This document shows positions 21,893 to 25,189 of a stretch of DNA of 25,189 nucleotides, in pieces; the stretch's first letter is position 1, and each line of letters opens with the position of its first letter. The notes under the pieces were generated by a model. It did no database searches. It worked only from the letters and a program-made list of their open reading frames with translations, and had not been told where the DNA came from. The DNA lies in assembly GCA_964523675.1 (NCBI GenBank), contig CAZFZT010000050.1, forward strand, positions 1 through 25,189, read 5' to 3'. The DNA comes from CAZFZT01 sp964523675 (GTDB taxonomy: Bacteria > Planctomycetota > Phycisphaerae > Phycisphaerales > SM1A02). A program made the translations under genes and the position numbers.

Positions 21893-22300
21893 ATGGCCAT
21901 CTCACCTGGCGGCGGCACGACCGAGGAAACGCGCCTGCTCTGGCGGCTCGCCGGAATGGGTTTCCAGTTCGGCACCGAGATCATCGCCGGCGTCCTGATC
22001 GGGTGGTTCGTCGATCGCACATTCGGCACGAACCCTTGGGGGGTGATGATCGGCTCGTTGGCGGGCATCGCAGTCGCCACGTTGGATATGGTTCGGAAGG
22101 CGATGCGGCTGAACCGAGAGATGGATCGAGAGGCGCATCGGAAGCGCACGCTGAAGCCGCAGACCACCCGAAGTTCACCGCCGCCACTGCAGCATGACGC
22201 GGAGGAACTGACGCACGAGCAATGGAAAGCCGTTCGAGATCGAGAACTTGACCCAGAGCAGCCGGACGATGACCTCCCAAGCCATGAGCATGAAAGATGA
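21893..22300 (+). CDS. atpZ: ATP synthase accessory protein AtpZ/AtpI family
   Basis: The 135-residue protein has two transmembrane helices: MGFQFGTEIIAGVLIGWFVD (about 22-41) and GVMIGSLAGIAVATLDMV (about 50-67), with WFVDRTFGTNPWGVMIGSLAG, the conserved core of the AtpZ (ATPase gene 1) family. The helices are followed by a basic then acidic cytoplasmic tail. AtpZ and AtpI help assemble or stabilise the F-type ATP synthase and are implicated in Mg2+ supply. First position of the operon agrees. The ATG at 21893 lacks a Shine-Dalgarno sequence. The stop overlaps the next gene's start, which suggests translational coupling. Confidence 0.87.
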   Translation: MAISPGGGTTEETRLLWRLAGMGFQFGTEIIAGVLIGWFVDRTFGTNPWGVMIGSLAGIAVATLDMVRKAMRLNREMDREAHRKRTLKPQTTRSSPPPLQHDAEELTHEQWKAVRDRELDPEQPDDDLPSHEHER

Positions 22301-22712
22301 GCCCGCCATTACGCTGCCGACGCTGCGCGTAACGGCCGTCACGCTGGCGGCCTCCGCTGTAGCAGGGCTCGGTTGGGCGGGAGTCGCGATTCTGCTCGGT
22401 TACGATGCCGCCGTTGTGCAGGGCGGTGTGCTCGGCGCTGGCTTGACGGCGGCCGTGGCGACAGTGGTGTTCCTGCTCACGATGCCTTGGATGCCCAAGC
22501 CGGCCAGCACGTCAATGCTGCTTTGGGTGGCTTCAGATATGGGCGCGATCGTGGTCACACTCGGCGTCGGCTACTTGCTATACTCGGCAACTTTCCCTGC
22601 CCCGGGAAGCGGCCCTGCCATTCTTCTCGGCATTGCGCTCGCGTACTTTTGTGTCCTTCTGGCGAAGGTGGCCGTTGCCGCCTCGCATATGAAGACCCTC
22701 GGATTGATGTGA
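22284..22712 (+). CDS. Small membrane protein in the atpI position of the ATP synthase operon
   Basis: The product (142 residues from the ATG at 22284) has four hydrophobic helices: VTLAASAVAGLGWAGVAIL, VLGAGLTAAVATVVFLL, DMGAIVVTLGVGYLLY and AILLGIALAYFCVLLAKVAVA. This fits a small AtpI-like protein between atpZ and atpB, but the sequence similarity is too low for me to name it firmly. It begins inside the end of atpZ; ATGs at 22269, 22284 and 22290 are all possible and none has a good ribosome-binding site. It is probably co-translated with atpZ and assists c-ring or a-subunit assembly. Confidence 0.75.
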   Translation: MSMKDEPAITLPTLRVTAVTLAASAVAGLGWAGVAILLGYDAAVVQGGVLGAGLTAAVATVVFLLTMPWMPKPASTSMLLWVASDMGAIVVTLGVGYLLYSATFPAPGSGPAILLGIALAYFCVLLAKVAVAASHMKTLGLM

Positions 22713-22729
22713 CCTTTGACTGATTCTTC

Positions 22730-23719
22730 ATGTCGCTTTTCGCTTACAGCACGTTCATGCTCGCCGCCGAAGGCGATCCGACCGGCCACTCGAAGGACAT
22801 CATCCTGCTCGGGACGTCTGAGTTCCCGATCCTGACGATGCACATGCTCACATTGCTGGTGGCAGCGGGCGCGTTTCTTTGGCTGATGTTGATTGCCGCA
22901 AAGGCGATTGAAACCGGTCCGGAGTCAGAAGGGAACGAGCGATTCATCACCAAGGGGCGTTTTGCTCAGATGATCGAGGCCATGATCCTCTGGCTGCGTG
23001 ATGAGATCATCGAACCGATTCTCGGAAAGAGGACAACGCGGAAGTACCTGCCGTACCTGCTCACCGTCTTTTTCTTTATCTGGTTCAACAACCTGCTCGG
23101 CCTGATTCCGCTGCTCGATTTGCAGCACTTGTTCGGCGCGATAGCGCTGGGGGATTCGCATTGGGCGATCCTTGGCGGCACAGCAACGGGCAACCTCATG
23201 GTGACCGGCGGTCTCGCGCTCATTGCCGGCTTCGTCATCATCGCGCATGGTCTGCGTGACCTCGGCCCGAAGGAGTTCTTCTTCCATCTTTGCGGCGGCT
23301 TGCTCCCCGCTCCGCCGCTGCAGGCGCTGGCGATGTCGCCGATCATTCTGCTTGTGCTCATCATCGAATTGCTGGGCCTGATCATCAAGCCCGCAGCCCT
23401 TGCCATTCGTCTCTTTGCGAACATGCTGGCCGGTCATACCCTGTTGGCTACGCTGCTCATGTTCACCTTTATGGCGATTCAAGCGGGACTTGGCTTCCTC
23501 GGCGTGGCGGGTGTTGCGGCTATCTCGGGGATCGGAGCGATTGCGATCTACTTCCTCGAAATCTTCGTCGCCACCCTGCAGGCCTTTATCTTCATGTTCC
23601 TCACGACGGTGTTCATCAGTTTGTTCTCGCATCATGACGAGCACGAGCATGAACACGAGCACCATGAGGAGCGGGAAATGAAAGCGACCGATGTCCTTGC
23701 GGAGCCGACAGCCGCATGA
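22730..23719 (+). CDS. atpB: ATP synthase F0 subunit a
   Basis: The 329-residue polytopic membrane protein contains KYLPYLLTVFFFIWFNNLLGLIP and the essential arginine motif PAALAIRLFANMLAGH with R227 (E. coli aR210), then a C-terminal helix LEIFVATLQAFIFMFLTTVF. Subunit a forms the ion half-channels facing the c-ring. A loop of about 25 residues between helices (LDLQHLFGAIALGDSHW) is longer than in many bacteria. The C-terminus is a His/Glu-rich stretch (about 303-316), a possible metal-binding tail. It follows the upstream gene by 17 nt; no clear Shine-Dalgarno sequence is seen. Confidence 0.96.
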   Translation: MSLFAYSTFMLAAEGDPTGHSKDIILLGTSEFPILTMHMLTLLVAAGAFLWLMLIAAKAIETGPESEGNERFITKGRFAQMIEAMILWLRDEIIEPILGKRTTRKYLPYLLTVFFFIWFNNLLGLIPLLDLQHLFGAIALGDSHWAILGGTATGNLMVTGGLALIAGFVIIAHGLRDLGPKEFFFHLCGGLLPAPPLQALAMSPIILLVLIIELLGLIIKPAALAIRLFANMLAGHTLLATLLMFTFMAIQAGLGFLGVAGVAAISGIGAIAIYFLEIFVATLQAFIFMFLTTVFISLFSHHDEHEHEHEHHEEREMKATDVLAEPTAA

Positions 23720-23850
23720 TTACAGACGTTGAGCCGCGACGTGCAGCTGAATGCTGGTCATCAAGACCGCGCGAGGCTGCCGGCGGCAGATCGATGACCT
23801 CAGAATTTCGCCCTCAGAACTTCTAACCCCTTCAGGAGATCACCACCACC

Positions 23851-24189
23851 ATGAACAAGATCCTTGCTCTCGTCGCCGCATTCGTCGGCCTGTCCGTCTT
23901 CGCCGCGTCGCCCGCCATGGCGCAGGTAGCGGGCGATGTCTATGTCAGCAACTGGGGCGTCGGCCTCGGCTATGGCCTGGCAGCCGGTCTCGCCGTGCTT
24001 GGCGCTGGTCTGGGCATCGGACGCATTGGCGGCAGCGCCGTGGAGTCGATCGCGCGTCAGCCGGAGATGGCCGGCCGCATCTTCGTCAACATGATTCTCG
24101 CCGCCGCACTCATCGAAGGCGCCGCTCTGTTCGCCATCGTTGTCGGTTTGCTCGGCATGAACGCAGCGTGGCAGAACATCGCGCACTGA
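23851..24189 (+). CDS. atpE: ATP synthase F0 subunit c
   Basis: The 112-residue protein is longer than the usual 70-90 because of an N-terminal signal-peptide-like segment ending PAMAQ (about 1-25). Two transmembrane helices follow, with the loop ESIARQPEMAGRI. The ion-binding carboxylate is E89 in ALIEGAALFAIV. The residue after it is Gly, not Ser or Thr, and no Na+-type Q...ES/ET pattern is seen, so proton coupling is more likely. AGGAG lies about 12 nt upstream. It is 131 bp after atpB. Confidence 0.95.
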   Translation: MNKILALVAAFVGLSVFAASPAMAQVAGDVYVSNWGVGLGYGLAAGLAVLGAGLGIGRIGGSAVESIARQPEMAGRIFVNMILAAALIEGAALFAIVVGLLGMNAAWQNIAH

Positions 24190-24232
24190 GTTCGATGGTC
24201 TCTGCACGCATTAACCCGCATGAGGCATAGTT

Positions 24233-24760
24233 ATGCTCATTCAATTGCTCGCCGCTGAACAGACCGACATCATTTACCCCGGTGTCGTTCCGTTCATCAC
24301 CACCATCATCGTCTTCCTTATCGTGCTCGGCATTGCTGGCTCGGTTATCTGGCCTCGTATCACGAAGGGGCTCGATCAGCGCGAGGAGAAGATCCGTCAG
24401 GAGATTCGATCAGCTGAGGAAGCGAGAGAGCAGGCGAAGAGTCTCCTCGCAGATTACGAGAAGAACCTTGCGCAGGCGCGCGAAGAGGCGAACCAGATGA
24501 TTGCGAAGGCACGAGCCGACGCAAAGGCCGTCGCCGAAGAGCTGCGCAACCGCAATGATGCGGAACTGGCCGAACTTAAAGGTCGGGCGATGCGTGAAAT
24601 CGAAACAGCCAAGAAGACCGCGATCAACGAGATCTATGCTGAGGCCAGCATGCTAGGGACAGCGATGGCTTCAAAGATTCTTGAGCGGGAGCTCACGCCC
24701 GAGGACCAGCAGCGTCTCGTCGATGAATCGCTTGGAGAACTCGCCGGTGCCGGAAGTTGA
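24233..24760 (+). CDS. atpF: ATP synthase F0 subunit b
   Basis: The 175-residue protein has one N-terminal transmembrane helix (VPFITTIIVFLIVLGIAGSVIW, with a preceding PGVV) and a long charged helix (REEKIRQEIRSAEEAREQ onward to about 160) that forms the peripheral stalk. This is the classical subunit b, which links the a-subunit to F1 through delta. A GAGG about 7 nt before the ATG provides the ribosome site. It lies 43 bp after atpE and 120 bp before atpH. Confidence 0.94.
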   Translation: MLIQLLAAEQTDIIYPGVVPFITTIIVFLIVLGIAGSVIWPRITKGLDQREEKIRQEIRSAEEAREQAKSLLADYEKNLAQAREEANQMIAKARADAKAVAEELRNRNDAELAELKGRAMREIETAKKTAINEIYAEASMLGTAMASKILERELTPEDQQRLVDESLGELAGAGS

Positions 24761-24840
24761 TGCTGGCTTGAACACCGATGCACTGGGGCGCGGCAAGAAC
24801 GTTTCCCCGGATTGCTTTTTTCTGCCAACGCTCGCTCACT

Positions 24841-24871
24841 CCTAACTCCTAACTCCTAACTCCTAACTCCT
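24841..24871 (+). repeat. Heptanucleotide tandem repeat (CCTAACT) upstream of atpH
   Basis: Four perfect copies of CCTAACT run from 24841 to 24868, followed by a partial CCT. The complementary strand reads AGTTAGG, a repeat type similar to the short tandem heptamers known in cyanobacteria. It ends 10 bp before the atpH ATG. Confidence 0.9.
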
Positions 24872-24880
24872 CTTTCCCCC

Positions 24881-25189
24881 ATGCACGTTGACGCACTTGC
24901 CAATCTTTACGCCCGAAGTCTCTTTGAGCTGGCGACTCAAGCCGGTGCGGACAAGATTGACGAGGTGGGTCGCGAGGTCGAGGAGATCGTGGAGATCGCC
25001 CGGAGCGAGCCGCGCTTTCGAGAGTTTCTCTCCTCGCCGCTCATCGATCGCGGCCGTCGTGCGGAGACGCTGAAGCGTATCTTCAGCAATCGTGTGACCG
25101 ACCTTGCCCTGCGCTTTCTGCTCGTTCTTAATGAGAAGGGTCGGCTCGGTCACCTGGAGCAGATTGCAACCGCGTTCGATCGCATGGTG
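24881..25189 (+). CDS. atpH: ATP synthase F1 subunit delta (partial, C-terminus beyond the right edge)
   Basis: The frame opens at ATG 24881 and is open for 103 codons to the edge. The start DALANLYARSLFELA, the central PRFREFLSSPLID and the block LALRFLLVLNEKGRLGHL are those of the OSCP/delta family, which clamps the b-stalk to the alpha-beta hexamer. The leader is pyrimidine-rich (CTCTTTCCCCC) and has no Shine-Dalgarno sequence, unusual within an operon. The gene directly follows the CCTAACT repeat. The remaining F1 genes are expected just beyond the edge. Confidence 0.92.
   Translation, partial: MHVDALANLYARSLFELATQAGADKIDEVGREVEEIVEIARSEPRFREFLSSPLIDRGRRAETLKRIFSNRVTDLALRFLLVLNEKGRLGHLEQIATAFDRMV

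Noticed and set aside
24789..24821. Possible terminator after atpF (short GCAA/TTGC pairing followed by TTTTTT)
   Set aside because: The stem is only 4 bp with a 15-nt loop, and termination here would cut off the rest of the atp operon.
24838..24871. Possible CRISPR-like array
   Set aside because: The repeat is a 7-bp tandem without spacers, so it is a simple tandem repeat.

Overview
The window is GC-rich bacterial chromosome, most likely from a planctomycete of the class Phycisphaerae. The clues are two neighbouring exported-protein genes: one ends in a planctomycete 'GC-type' dockerin (two EF-hand-like D-x-[TN]-x-D-G loops, each followed by VADLLLLL..WG), and the other ends in a PEP-CTERM-like sorting tail (VPAPG, a hydrophobic stretch, then RRRR). 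A solitary dnaA, a solitary rpmA and an atpZ-led ATP synthase operon fit the same group. This placement rests on recognition of these features, not on a database search.

Layout. (1) 1-2133, minus strand: the start of a secreted parallel beta-helix protein that runs off the left edge, ribosomal protein L27, and an exported protein of unknown function. (2) 2300-8142, plus strand: a GNAT acetyltransferase, a 520-bp non-coding region that is a candidate replication origin, dnaA, an exported HEAT-like helical-repeat protein and a DegT-family PLP aminotransferase. (3) 8174-13942, minus strand: a PaaD-like MIP18 protein, a Nudix hydrolase, a membrane-anchored thioredoxin-like protein, pdxJ, a family 2 glycosyltransferase, a polyproline lipoprotein and fabD. 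(4) 14005-18693: a DNA polymerase III delta'-like clamp-loader subunit (plus), then a fused ABC exporter and a 433-residue unknown protein (minus). (5) 18827-21023, plus strand: the dockerin beta-propeller protein and the PEP-CTERM-like protein, closed by a strong terminator. (6) 21125-21688, minus strand: nuoI-like ferredoxin subunit. (7) 21893 to the right edge, plus strand: ATP synthase genes atpZ, a small membrane protein in the usual atpI position, atpB, atpE, atpF and the start of atpH.

Most genes are housekeeping (replication, fatty acid and vitamin B6 synthesis, respiration, ATP synthesis) mixed with lineage-specific envelope proteins. I see no mobile element, CRISPR array, tRNA or rRNA. 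The most interesting signals are regulatory. Three 9-mers close to the DnaA-box consensus but ending CCACC instead of CCACA lie beside an A/T block next to a dnaA whose DNA-reading motif is diverged (GRKYHST where the usual form is GRDHST). About ten genes lacking a Shine-Dalgarno sequence have a -10-like hexamer only 6-12 nt before the start codon, as expected for leaderless or near-leaderless mRNAs, whereas the exported proteins mostly carry strong GGAGG sites. There is also a heptanucleotide tandem repeat inside the atp operon and a low-complexity insertion in the ABC nucleotide-binding domain.
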